A stretch of DNA of 8,669 nucleotides from Victivallales bacterium (GTDB taxonomy: Bacteria; Verrucomicrobiota; Lentisphaeria; Victivallales; UBA1829), in assembly GCA_016285335.1 (NCBI GenBank), contig JAEEQO010000126.1, positions 1 through 8,669 of the forward strand. The letters are read 5' to 3'. Of this stretch, positions 1-6,752 are shown piece by piece. Position 1 is the stretch's first letter. Each line of letters starts with the position of its first letter. The notes under the pieces were generated by a model. The model had not been told where the DNA came from, did no database searches, and worked only from the letters and a program-made list of their open reading frames with translations. A program made the translations under genes and the position numbers.

Positions 1-681
1 CTCGACCCGGTCAAGGTCAGCATCCTGACGCCCGGCATGGGCGACGACGGCACGGTCATGAAGAACGGCGTGCCGGCGGCCCTGGTGTCGTACTACCTGT
101 ACCGCGAGGGGATCGTGCCCACGCGCACCACCGATTTCCAGATCATGTTCCTCTTCTCCATGGGCATCACGAAAGGCAAATGGGGCACGCTCCTGAACAC
201 GCTGCTGAACTTCAAACGCCTGTATCTGGCCGACGCGCCCGTCGCCGAGGTCTTCCCCGAGCTCGCCGCCGCGTACCCGGAGCATTACGGCAGGGACGGC
301 GTCCGCACGCTCTCCGACCGCATGTTCCGCTACATCCGCGAAAAGACGCCGGAAGCCATGCTCGACCGCGCGTTCGGCGAACTGCCGCGCCAGAAGCTCA
401 CCCCGCGCGAGGCGTACCGCCACATCGTGACCGGGAACGTGGAGCTGGTGCCGTCAGGCAAGCTCGAAGGTCGCGTGAGCGCGAACTCCGTGATCCCGTA
501 TCCACCGGGGATCCCGATGCTGATGTCCGGCGAGGTCTTCGGTGGCGAGGACTGCCCGCAGATCAAATACCTGAAGCAGCTGGAAACGTGGGACGCGGAG
601 TTCCCCGGCTTCGAACATGTCACCGAGGGCGCCGAAACCATCGACGGCGTGTATCACGTGATGTGCGTGAAGGAAAGATAA
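1..681 (+). CDS. adiA: Arginine decarboxylase, AdiA type (C-terminal part; gene begins before the window)
   Basis: This is the last 226 residues of a PLP-dependent Orn/Lys/Arg decarboxylase; frame 1 is open from the first base, so the start, N-terminal wing and PLP lysine lie upstream. The family decarboxylates a basic amino acid in the cytoplasm, consuming a proton. AdiA makes agmatine from arginine, serving acid resistance or polyamine supply. What I see is the end of the large domain and the C-terminal domain: LTPGMGDDG near the left edge, then PTRTTDFQIMFLFSMG, RGKWGTL-like KGKWGTLLNTL, LTPREAY, NSVIPYPPGIPML, and the closing GFEHVTEGAE and GVYHVMCVK. From memory these closely match E. 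coli AdiA (about 755 aa) and are nearer to it than to LdcC/CadA or SpeF, so arginine is the likely substrate. It is followed by its own terminator and faces the glycosyltransferase gene tail to tail. No antiporter gene (AdiC) is visible here. Confidence 0.9.
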   Translation, partial: LDPVKVSILTPGMGDDGTVMKNGVPAALVSYYLYREGIVPTRTTDFQIMFLFSMGITKGKWGTLLNTLLNFKRLYLADAPVAEVFPELAAAYPEHYGRDGVRTLSDRMFRYIREKTPEAMLDRAFGELPRQKLTPREAYRHIVTGNVELVPSGKLEGRVSANSVIPYPPGIPMLMSGEVFGGEDCPQIKYLKQLETWDAEFPGFEHVTEGAETIDGVYHVMCVKER

Positions 682-693
682 CACAAACCATAA

Positions 694-741
694 GAAATGC
701 CGCCGGGATCACCCTCGTTTCCGGCGGCGTTTTCCGTTTTT
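694..741 (+). terminator. Rho-independent terminator of the arginine decarboxylase gene
   Basis: An 8-base perfect stem GCCGCCGG (699-706) pairs with CCGGCGGC (721-728) around a 14-base loop. It is followed by two T runs (730-733 and 737-741). AAA (695-697) can pair with TTT (730-732) to lengthen the stem. It starts 17 bases after the decarboxylase stop and its T tail runs into the stop of the opposing glycosyltransferase gene at 740-742. Read on the minus strand the same hairpin is followed only by a short, mixed T tract, so it may stop the opposing operon less efficiently. Confidence 0.85.
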
Positions 742-2656
742 ACCTCAACATGGTTGGTGTCTTCAGCGTCAGGGTCACGGCCGCCTCCGCCGGGAAGACC
801 TCGCCGCGGTAGACCGTGCGTCCGTAGTCGCGGTGGAAGTCGACCGCCAGTCCGACCTGATCCGGGGGAAGCCCCGGGAATGAAAACGTGAACGTGAGGT
901 CGGGCGAAACGGGGAACGGTCCGAGACGGACCGGGATGAACGGCAGCCGATACAGAACATTCGGAGCCAGGGAGACCGTTTCACGTTTGCCGTTGCAGAC
1001 GACGTCGATCACGCGCGGCTGTTCCGTGTAGAACGTCACCGTCACGTAGGCTTTCGAATATTTCGAAAGATCCAGGTCGCGCGAGGAAAACGACTTCGAG
1101 AACGTCGTGTTTCCATCCAGTTTTACCGCCGACCAGCCATCCAGATAGTTCGGACCGTTGTCATGCGCCAGAAACTCGTAATGCCTCATCGTGGCACCGC
1201 CGTAATGCGTTTCCAGCCGCACGCCGTCCGGTCGCGTCAGTTTCGTCAGGCCGGGTTCATACCACACCCGGTAGCTCGGATAGAAGACATACGCGAAATA
1301 TGCGCCCGCGAGCAGCGCGGGAAAGCAGTGAAGCAGCAGATGCCGCCGGTTTTTCGTTCCACCGCGAATCGTGCGGACAAGGTCCGCGACAAATACTGCC
1401 GCGCCGACAGCGAAGAGCGGGATGACCGGCACGCGGAACCTCGCCAGCACGTAAAATGCCACCGTGGCAAGGGCGTACAGGAAGATGAACGAATACAGAA
1501 GAAGCTTGCCGGGGTGTTTTTTCAGGCGGGGGATGGCGAGGAAGACCCCTGCCAGCGTCAGCATGATGAGCAGTCCGGTCGGGACGATGCCGAAGATGCG
1601 GAAAAATGAGCTTTCCGAGGCGTTCACGCCTAACTGAAGGTTGTTCGGGATCTCGTGCGAATCGAAGAACAGGAAGAATTTCTCCGTCTGAAGCTGAAAG
1701 AATGCCATCGGCTCGGCGCGGAACCAGTCCAGAATGCGAAGCGGGATGGAGCGTTTGGCGGCGTGGTCCATCCATTCGTCGTAGGTCGGCGGATACGGGA
1801 TCGGGAGGCCGCCGGGCGGGGATTCCGGGTTGTTGCCGAGCGTCAGGACCGCGGGACCGGCGGTCGAGGGACCGGACAGAGAATGCGTCGAAAGGGTGTT
1901 TTTAAGGGCGAAAGGCGTCTGGGGTAGGATGATTGCGGTCAGACAGAGAACCGCCGTCAGAACGGCCTTTCCGCGCGTTGGGAAGCGTTTGCGGCGCAGG
2001 GCGACGACGAAGGCAAAAACGACGGCGGGCAGAAAACACCAGGCGTTGCCGCGCGAAAGGATCGCGAACGACAGGATCAGGCCGGTGAGGATGAAATGGA
2101 GCAGCCGCCCGGTCTTCATGGCGCGGAGCGTAAAATACAGCAGCAGCGTGAACCACATCGCCTGCTGAATCTCGATCAGCGCGTACGGCACGTAGAAAAA
2201 CAGCATCGCGGAGAACGCGCAAAGGGCCGCCGCAAGGAGTCCGGTTCGCCGCGACCTCAGCATCGCGCCGATCAGGCCGGCGCACCACACGATCACGCCC
2301 GCGCAAACGGACTGTGCGATGCCCACGCCGAGGTATTCGGAGCGGAGCAGGAATTTGACCGTCGGGAGGAAGACCGCGTAGTAAAACGGCTGGTAGACGA
2401 ACTCCGCCGGGAAGTGTCCGTACAGGATGCCGCGGGAAAGCGCGTGGTAGGTCGCCATGTCCGTCACGTCCGGCGGCGCGAATGCGAACGGGTCCGTAGC
2501 GACGACCTGCGCGGACATGACGATGCGGAGCAGGACGGCGGCGAGTGAGATCAGAGCGAGCGGAAGGAAAAAAGTCCTGACGTTCCGGCGGCGCAGAAAG
2601 CCTCCGCCGGAGGCCGGACCCGTGCTGCGGGAGGCGGCTTTCGCCTTCGGCTTCAT
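740..2656 (-). CDS. GT-C fold membrane glycosyltransferase (PMT/ArnT-like) with a C-terminal soluble domain
   Basis: A 638-residue protein predicted to use a lipid-phosphate-linked sugar donor to glycosylate a lipid or protein at the outer face of the inner membrane. Residues 1-28 are a basic cytoplasmic tail. I count about 11-12 hydrophobic helices, roughly 29-48, 88-105, 112-133, 138-160, 165-180, 186-200, 205-221, 232-250, 355-377, 385-405, 408-428 and 438-459. The first extracytoplasmic loop has an acidic D-M-A-T-Y element (D66, Y70), the place where PMT_2-type enzymes carry their catalytic acid. A second large loop spans about 251-350. Residues 460-638 are soluble, with alternating strands, and look beta-rich. 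Reading frame stays open upstream to 3004, but the start at 2656 is chosen because it forms an ATGA overlap with ispD and has GAGGG nine bases upstream; the longer N-terminus is antisense-type Arg/Pro-rich text. Donor and acceptor cannot be told from sequence. Confidence 0.75.
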   Translation of the reverse strand: MKPKAKAASRSTGPASGGGFLRRRNVRTFFLPLALISLAAVLLRIVMSAQVVATDPFAFAPPDVTDMATYHALSRGILYGHFPAEFVYQPFYYAVFLPTVKFLLRSEYLGVGIAQSVCAGVIVWCAGLIGAMLRSRRTGLLAAALCAFSAMLFFYVPYALIEIQQAMWFTLLLYFTLRAMKTGRLLHFILTGLILSFAILSRGNAWCFLPAVVFAFVVALRRKRFPTRGKAVLTAVLCLTAIILPQTPFALKNTLSTHSLSGPSTAGPAVLTLGNNPESPPGGLPIPYPPTYDEWMDHAAKRSIPLRILDWFRAEPMAFFQLQTEKFFLFFDSHEIPNNLQLGVNASESSFFRIFGIVPTGLLIMLTLAGVFLAIPRLKKHPGKLLLYSFIFLYALATVAFYVLARFRVPVIPLFAVGAAVFVADLVRTIRGGTKNRRHLLLHCFPALLAGAYFAYVFYPSYRVWYEPGLTKLTRPDGVRLETHYGGATMRHYEFLAHDNGPNYLDGWSAVKLDGNTTFSKSFSSRDLDLSKYSKAYVTVTFYTEQPRVIDVVCNGKRETVSLAPNVLYRLPFIPVRLGPFPVSPDLTFTFSFPGLPPDQVGLAVDFHRDYGRTVYRGEVFPAEAAVTLTLKTPTMLR

Positions 2657-2670
2657 GAGCCGGAACCCTC
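2653..2670 (-). promoter_or_regulatory. ATGA stop/start overlap and ribosome site coupling ispD to the glycosyltransferase
   Basis: The glycosyltransferase ATG (2656-2654) shares bases with the ispD TGA (2655-2653). A GAGGG Shine-Dalgarno (2670-2666) lies nine bases before the ATG, inside the last ispD codons. This fixes the start of the downstream gene and suggests translational coupling. Confidence 0.8.
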
Positions 2671-3378
2671 GCGGCGGAGATGCAGCAGGGTACGGCAGAG
2701 CTCCAGGTCGGGCCGGTACGTGATCTTCGGATTCGGGAAATCGTGTTCGACCGGGAACACGCGAACCGGAGCGAAGCGTTCCATGACCTGCGCGTCGTCG
2801 GTGAACAGCTCGTCCGACGCAGCGGCCAGGCGGTAGGCGTTCAGGAGCGCCTTGAAATGGAACACCTGCGGGGTCTCGGCGGTGCGGAGCTCGTCGCGCG
2901 GGACGGTTTCGCCGAGGAAGCCGTCCGGGGTGATACGCTTGACCGTTTCGGCGACCTTGCGGCACGCCATCGCCCCGCCGTGAATCCGTGCGGCGTCCAG
3001 GCATGCCAGCAGAAGTTCCGGCGTGAGCATCGGGCGTCCGGCGTCATGGACCGCGGCGAGCTCAAAACGGTCTTCTCCGAGTTTTGCCGCCGCTTCGAGG
3101 GCGTTCAGGACGGACAGCGTCCGGGTCGCGCCGCCGTGCGTGAAGTGAAGCGGGACGTCCGGGAGGAACTGCTTTGCCGCCGTGCGGAAATCCTCCTTGA
3201 TGGCCGCAGGAACGGAGAGCACGATGGAGCCGGGCGCCAGCACGGATGCGGCCGTTTTGACGGCGTGGAGAAAGACCGGGATGCCATCGAGGTCCGCGAA
3301 CAGTTTGGAGCCGCCGCCGAAGCGGGTGGAGGCTCCGCCCGCGGCCAGGATCAGCACAGTGTCGGAAACGGGATTCAT
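2653..3378 (-). CDS. ispD: 2-C-methyl-D-erythritol 4-phosphate cytidylyltransferase
   Basis: A cytosolic enzyme of the MEP isoprenoid pathway that joins CTP and methylerythritol phosphate to give CDP-methylerythritol and pyrophosphate. The 241 residues fit the usual length (E. coli 236). Visible family elements in order: nucleotide-binding LAAGGASTRFGGGSK (11-25) with R19 and K25 as the expected CTP contacts; GGATRTLSV (82-90); AVHDAGRP (109-116) with the metal/substrate aspartate D112; R161 and TPQVF (169-173); FTDDA (192-196) with T193; and NPKITYRPDLEL (216-227) with K218. These correspond to E. coli R20, K27, D106, R157, T189 and K213 as I recall them. The glycine-rich loop has GGG where many homologues have other residues, and HDAGRP replaces the commoner HDAARP; both look tolerable. 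No ispF is adjacent. It lies 29 bases after the sanA-like gene and overlaps the glycosyltransferase start. Confidence 0.93.
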   Translation of the reverse strand: MNPVSDTVLILAAGGASTRFGGGSKLFADLDGIPVFLHAVKTAASVLAPGSIVLSVPAAIKEDFRTAAKQFLPDVPLHFTHGGATRTLSVLNALEAAAKLGEDRFELAAVHDAGRPMLTPELLLACLDAARIHGGAMACRKVAETVKRITPDGFLGETVPRDELRTAETPQVFHFKALLNAYRLAAASDELFTDDAQVMERFAPVRVFPVEHDFPNPKITYRPDLELCRTLLHLRREGSGS

Positions 3379-3388
3379 GATCGCTTTT

Positions 3389-3393
3389 TCCTC
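3389..3393 (-). promoter_or_regulatory. Ribosome binding site of ispD
   Basis: GAGGA on the minus strand, ten bases before the ispD ATG at 3378, within the 29-base gap after the sanA-like gene. There is no room for a separate promoter and no hairpin in this gap, so ispD is read from the upstream operon transcript. Confidence 0.75.
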
Positions 3394-3407
3394 GTCAGTT
3401 TTCGAAA

Positions 3408-4043
3408 TTACCGTTCCGTCGGATACTTGGCTTTGCGTCCGATCGCGATGTCAAAAACAGCCTTGACGCACGACAGCGGTCCGTAAAGCGCATTTCTGAT
3501 CCGTTCGTTCGGGTACATCTCCCCGCTTCCGGCCTCGAAGCCGATCGTGGAGATGCCGTGGTGGTCCGCCAGATAGAGCGCGCGTTCGCAGTGGTCCCGC
3601 TGCGAGATCGTGATGAAGTCGTCGCAGCCGAAAACGTCGCGCATCCTGAGCACGGAATCGAGCGTACGGAGCCCTTTGCCGTCGCCGACGATGGCGTCCG
3701 CGGGAACGCCGAGTTCCATCAGCCATTGCTTCATGGCGGCGATCTCGTCGCCGAACTTTTCCTGGTAGATCGCGCCGGACACGACCAGAGTTTTGACCTT
3801 GCCCGCGTGATAGAGCGCGGCGGCGGCCCGAATTCGTCCGATCAGCAGGGGGCTTGGCCGCTCGCCGGAATACTTCGGGGCGCCGAGGACCATCCCGACC
3901 TCGCGGGCCGGGATGTCGTTCACGGAGGAATAGATGCGCGGCGAGGTCCCGCCGACCAGCCAGGAAGCGGCGAGGACCGCTTCCGTGGCGGCGATCAGCG
4001 CCGCCGCCATCCAGAAGAGCACGATCTTTCTGGTCCGGCTCAT
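3408..4043 (-). CDS. sanA: SanA-like envelope protein (DUF218/YdcF superfamily)
   Basis: A 211-residue inner-membrane-anchored protein. Residues 7-31 form one hydrophobic segment after a basic MSRTRK start, which should leave the rest outside the cytoplasm. Residues 47-195 form the DUF218 domain. Elements that match E. coli SanA as I recall it (about 239 aa) are VGMVLGAPKY (49-58), YHAGKVKTLVVSG (78-90), GLRTLDSVLRMRDVF (124-138) and FITISQRDHCERALYLA (143-159). SanA is known as a membrane-barrier protein whose loss or copy number changes vancomycin entry at high temperature; its biochemical activity is not settled. The protein is about 28 residues shorter than E. coli SanA. Its ATG overlaps the topA stop by ATGA and I see no good Shine-Dalgarno before it, so translation probably depends on ribosomes finishing topA. 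The family call is strong; the exact cellular role in this organism is inferred. Confidence 0.85.
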   Translation of the reverse strand: MSRTRKIVLFWMAAALIAATEAVLAASWLVGGTSPRIYSSVNDIPAREVGMVLGAPKYSGERPSPLLIGRIRAAAALYHAGKVKTLVVSGAIYQEKFGDEIAAMKQWLMELGVPADAIVGDGKGLRTLDSVLRMRDVFGCDDFITISQRDHCERALYLADHHGISTIGFEAGSGEMYPNERIRNALYGPLSCVKAVFDIAIGRKAKYPTER

Positions 4044-6589
4044 ACCGGTTTCAGGTTGTACTTGGCGGCCATGCGTTCCAGCGCGGCGATCTGCTTTTCG
4101 CTGAGGACTTTGCCCGCGGCGTGCTGTTTGGCGAGGGACGCGATGAAGTCACGGTCGCTGAACGTGCGTCCGCGGCGGACCGTGGGCTCGTTCCAGCTTT
4201 CGAACGATTTGAACGCGTTCAGCAGGGAGTCGATCTGCGCCTCGGCGGCGGGATTCGGGGGCGGAACGGGTGCGGCGGCGGAGAGGTCGCATTCGGGGAA
4301 CTGTCCGGGGTACTTGCGGGTGACGCGGAGAAGCGCGGCAATCTGTTTGGCGCTGAGGGTCTTTCCCGCCTTGTACTGCTTGCGGAGCGACTCGACGAAC
4401 GCGGCATCGTCGTACACGCGGCCGCGGATGCGTTCGGCGCGGTTCCATTTGACCTTTTCGGCGGCCTTGAAGACAGCTTCCAGGCGCGGGTCCGCCTCGA
4501 ATTCGGGCGTCTCGGGCTGCACGGCCTGGCGTTCCCGGATGGCCTTCAGATGGGCGTCCAGCTTCTCGGCGGCTTCGTCGAGCTCGGCCTCGAATCCGTA
4601 TTTCTTCACGATATCCTCCAGTCCGGGGAGCTGGCTGCGGTATTTCGCCGCAATGGAGAGGAGGGCGTTCCACTGTTTGACCGTGACCGGGACGCCGGAG
4701 AGCTTCTTGGCGACGACGGAGTTGAAGAAGGTCTTTTCGTTGAACGGGCGTTTGCCGCCGGGCTGCACGACCGGCTTTTCCCAGTTCTGGAACCCGGACA
4801 GGATCTCGATCAGTGCGGCGGCCTTGTCGTCGGCGGGGGCGTCGGCGAATTTCGCCTGCTTGAGCCATTCGGAGAACGCGCCGTAGAAATCGTGGAGCAT
4901 GGCGGTCCATTCGACCTCGCCGTCCTCGACGTTGTCGAGCTTCTTTTCCATGTCGGCGGTGAATCCGACCTGGAAGAGTTCGGGGAGGGACTTCACGAGG
5001 TAGTCGTTCACGCGGAATCCGAGATCGGTCGGGATGAGCTTGCCTTTTTCGCGGTTCACGTACTTGCGGACCTGGATGGTGTTCACGATCGTGGCGTACG
5101 TGGACGGACGACCGATGCCATTGGATTCGAGCTCCTTGATGAGCGTGGCTTCGGAATAGCGCGGAGCGGGCTCGGTGAACTTCTGTTCGGGCTTGCATCC
5201 GGCGAGCTCACAGTTCATGCCGGTGCGGAGCATGCCGAGGAGTTCGGGATCGGGCGCGGATTCGTCCTGGTCGTCTTCGGGCGTGTGGGTCTCGTCTTTG
5301 ATGTTGTAGACGGCGAGGAAGCCGGGGAAGCGCGTCACGGTCGCGGAGGCGCGGAAAGTGAACAAATGGTTCGCGGGCGCGGAGTTTTCGACCGTGACCG
5401 TGGTGGTCTCAAGCTGGGCCGGGTTCATCTGGCACGCCACGAAACGCCGCCAGATGAGGGTGTAGAGCTTCAGCTGGGAGGGGTTCAGGAACGGGCGGAG
5501 CTTGTCGGGGGTGAGGTTCACGTCGGTGGGGCGGATCGCCTCGTGCGCGGCCTGCGCGTTCGCCTTGGTCTTGTAGACGTTGGCCTTCGGCGGGACATAT
5601 TCGGCTCCGAACGTTTTCGCAATATAGTCGCGGCAGGCGTTCTGCGCCTCGATCGCGATATTGACGGCGTCGGTTCTCATGTAGGTGATGAGGCCGACGG
5701 GGCCGTTTTCGAGCGTGATGCCTTCATAGAGCTGCTGGGCCGTCTGCATGGTCTGGTTCGCCGTGAAGCCCATGGCGGAGCTGGCCGCCTGCTGGAGCGT
5801 GCTGGTGATGAACGGCGGCGGCGCGAACTTGCGGCGGGGCGAGGTCTCAAGGCCGGCGATATGCCATGCGGAGGCGTCGCCGATGAGCTTGTGCAGGGCT
5901 TCCGCCTGTTCGCGGTTGGGGACTTCGGCGTTCTTGCCGTCGACCTTCGCCAGTTTCGCACGGAAGGAACGGTCCGGGGCGACTTCCGGGCGGAAGAGCG
6001 CTTCGAAGATCCAGTATTCCTTCGGGATGAACGCCAGGATCTCGCGCTCGCGTTCGCAGACCAGGCGGAGCGCCACGGACTGCACGCGGCCGGCGCTGAT
6101 TCCGCGTTCGATGCGGGACCAGAGCAGCGGGCTGATCTGGTAGCCGACGATGCGGTCGAGCACGCGGCGCGCCTGCTGGGCGTCCACGCGGTTCATGTCG
6201 ATCTCGCCGGGATCCTGGAATGCGCGGTTGATGGCGCTGCGGGTGATCTCGTGGAAGGAAACGCGGTGGAAATGCGCTTTCTTGTTGACCTTGCGGAGGA
6301 CTTCCTGCAGATGCCACGCGATGGCTTCCCCTTCGCGGTCAGGGTCCGATGCCAGATAGATGTCGACCGCGTTCTTCGCGGCGGTCTTCAGTTCGCCGAG
6401 GTTGTGTCCGCGCGCCTTGCTCTCCTCGTACTGAGGGGCGAAGTTGTTGTCGATGTCCACGCCGAAGGAATTCTCGGGGAGGTCGCGGATGTGGCCCATG
6501 GAGGCTTTGATGATGTATTCGGGCGGAAGGATGCGGCCGATCGTGCGCGCCTTCGCCGGGGATTCCACGATAACCAGTTGTTTGCTCAT
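4040..6589 (-). CDS. topA: DNA topoisomerase I (type IA) with an unusual repeated C-terminus
   Basis: An 849-residue enzyme that relaxes negative supercoils by cutting one strand through a 5'-phosphotyrosine. The TOPRIM domain is at residues 1-110: ESPAKARTI with E9, then DPDREGEA with D82, D84 and E86 for the metal. Further core elements are GRVQSVALRLV (168-177), GPVGLITYMRTD (296-307) with catalytic Y303 and R305, HEAIRPTD (349-356), and GIGRPSTYATI (491-501). All match bacterial TopA. The core ends near residue 580. After it there are no tetracysteine zinc ribbons: the only cysteines are scattered (178, 319, 386, 460, 465, 767). Instead three related modules of about 64 residues fill 592-849. 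The start is fixed by GGAG nine bases upstream (6602-6599) and by the conserved MSKQLVIVESPAKA opening. It is the first gene of the operon and has its own promoter at 6679-6707. Confidence 0.96.
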   Translation of the reverse strand: MSKQLVIVESPAKARTIGRILPPEYIIKASMGHIRDLPENSFGVDIDNNFAPQYEESKARGHNLGELKTAAKNAVDIYLASDPDREGEAIAWHLQEVLRKVNKKAHFHRVSFHEITRSAINRAFQDPGEIDMNRVDAQQARRVLDRIVGYQISPLLWSRIERGISAGRVQSVALRLVCEREREILAFIPKEYWIFEALFRPEVAPDRSFRAKLAKVDGKNAEVPNREQAEALHKLIGDASAWHIAGLETSPRRKFAPPPFITSTLQQAASSAMGFTANQTMQTAQQLYEGITLENGPVGLITYMRTDAVNIAIEAQNACRDYIAKTFGAEYVPPKANVYKTKANAQAAHEAIRPTDVNLTPDKLRPFLNPSQLKLYTLIWRRFVACQMNPAQLETTTVTVENSAPANHLFTFRASATVTRFPGFLAVYNIKDETHTPEDDQDESAPDPELLGMLRTGMNCELAGCKPEQKFTEPAPRYSEATLIKELESNGIGRPSTYATIVNTIQVRKYVNREKGKLIPTDLGFRVNDYLVKSLPELFQVGFTADMEKKLDNVEDGEVEWTAMLHDFYGAFSEWLKQAKFADAPADDKAAALIEILSGFQNWEKPVVQPGGKRPFNEKTFFNSVVAKKLSGVPVTVKQWNALLSIAAKYRSQLPGLEDIVKKYGFEAELDEAAEKLDAHLKAIRERQAVQPETPEFEADPRLEAVFKAAEKVKWNRAERIRGRVYDDAAFVESLRKQYKAGKTLSAKQIAALLRVTRKYPGQFPECDLSAAAPVPPPNPAAEAQIDSLLNAFKSFESWNEPTVRRGRTFSDRDFIASLAKQHAAGKVLSEKQIAALERMAAKYNLKPV
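4043..4816 (-). repeat. Three protein-level repeats in the TopA C-terminus
   Basis: Repeat 1 covers residues 592-655 (bases 4816-4625), repeat 2 residues 702-765 (4486-4295) and repeat 3 residues 786-849 (4234-4043). The shared pattern is a hydrophobic helix, then W-N/E-x-x plus basic residues and GR/GKR, an aromatic-D/E turn, F-hydrophobic-x-S-hydrophobic-x-K, A/S-G-K-x-L-S-x-K-Q-hydrophobic-A-A-L, and a closing A/R-K-Y. Repeats 2 and 3 are closest (GKTLSAKQIAALLR against GKVLSEKQIAALER); repeat 1 is diverged (VPVTVKQWNALLS). The stretch 656-701 between repeats 1 and 2 is helical and charged, and 766-785 is Ala/Pro-rich linker. The basic, helix-turn-helix-like character suggests DNA contact, which is inference. 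Confidence 0.8.
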
Positions 6590-6672
6590 GCTCTATGACT
6601 CCGGAAAACGCCGGAAAACGCACGGCGATTCCTCTCGGCCGCGGTGTTCCGGACAGGGTTGTATTGGCTTAT
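6590..6672 (-). promoter_or_regulatory. topA 5' leader with ribosome site, 10-base tandem repeat and possible SD-sequestering fold
   Basis: The leader runs from the predicted transcription start (about 6672) to the topA ATG. It carries the GGAG ribosome site (6602-6599). On the plus strand CCGGAAAACG occurs twice in exact tandem (6601-6610 and 6611-6620), one copy touching the ribosome site. In RNA sense, UCCGGAA (6653-6647) can pair with UUCCGGA (6606-6600), which covers three bases of GGAG, or with UUCCGG of the upstream copy (6616-6611), which leaves GGAG free. A 6-base inner stem (6643-6638 with 6626-6621, one G-U pair) nests between them. The sequences are directly visible; a regulatory role is inference. 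Confidence 0.45.
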
Positions 6673-6678
6673 TCTATT

Positions 6679-6707
6679 AATATAGCGACATTCTTCGTGA
6701 ATGTCAA
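6679..6707 (-). promoter_or_regulatory. Sigma-70-type promoter of the topA operon
   Basis: On the minus strand a perfect -35 box TTGACA (6707-6702) is followed by exactly 17 bases and a -10 box TATATT (6684-6679, five of six consensus bases). It sits in the only A/T-rich stretch of the window, with T-rich sequence upstream of the -35 that could act as an UP element. Start of transcription is expected near 6672, about 83 bases before the topA ATG. Confidence 0.85.
6687..6705 (-). promoter_or_regulatory. Inverted repeat inside the topA promoter, candidate operator
   Basis: GACATTC-ACGAA-GAATGTC is a perfect 7-base inverted repeat with a 5-base centre. Its left arm shares GACA with the -35 box and its right arm ends two bases before the -10 box, so a bound protein would block RNA polymerase. 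I do not recognise it as CIRCE or a familiar LexA or Fur box. The regulator is unknown. Confidence 0.5.
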
Positions 6708-6752
6708 GCGCGAAAACGAAAAGAAAATCCGCTTTTATCATAGGAAAATGCG

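Noticed and set aside
2657..3004. A 116-codon N-terminal extension of the glycosyltransferase
   Set aside because: It overlaps ispD in another frame and reads as Arg/Pro/Gly-rich text. The start at 2656 has an ATGA junction and a ribosome site.
2680..3486. A 268-codon open frame antisense to ispD
   Set aside because: Same in-register antisense effect. IspD is supported by all its active-site residues; the antisense product has no recognisable motif.
3854..6598. A 914-codon open frame on the plus strand, antisense to topA
   Set aside because: Its codons are in exact register with the topA codons, so it can only be interrupted where topA uses TTA, CTA or TCA. GC-rich genes avoid those codons, so the open frame is a by-product. 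The predicted protein is low-complexity Gly/Val/Arg/Glu text with no recognisable domain, while topA has every catalytic motif.
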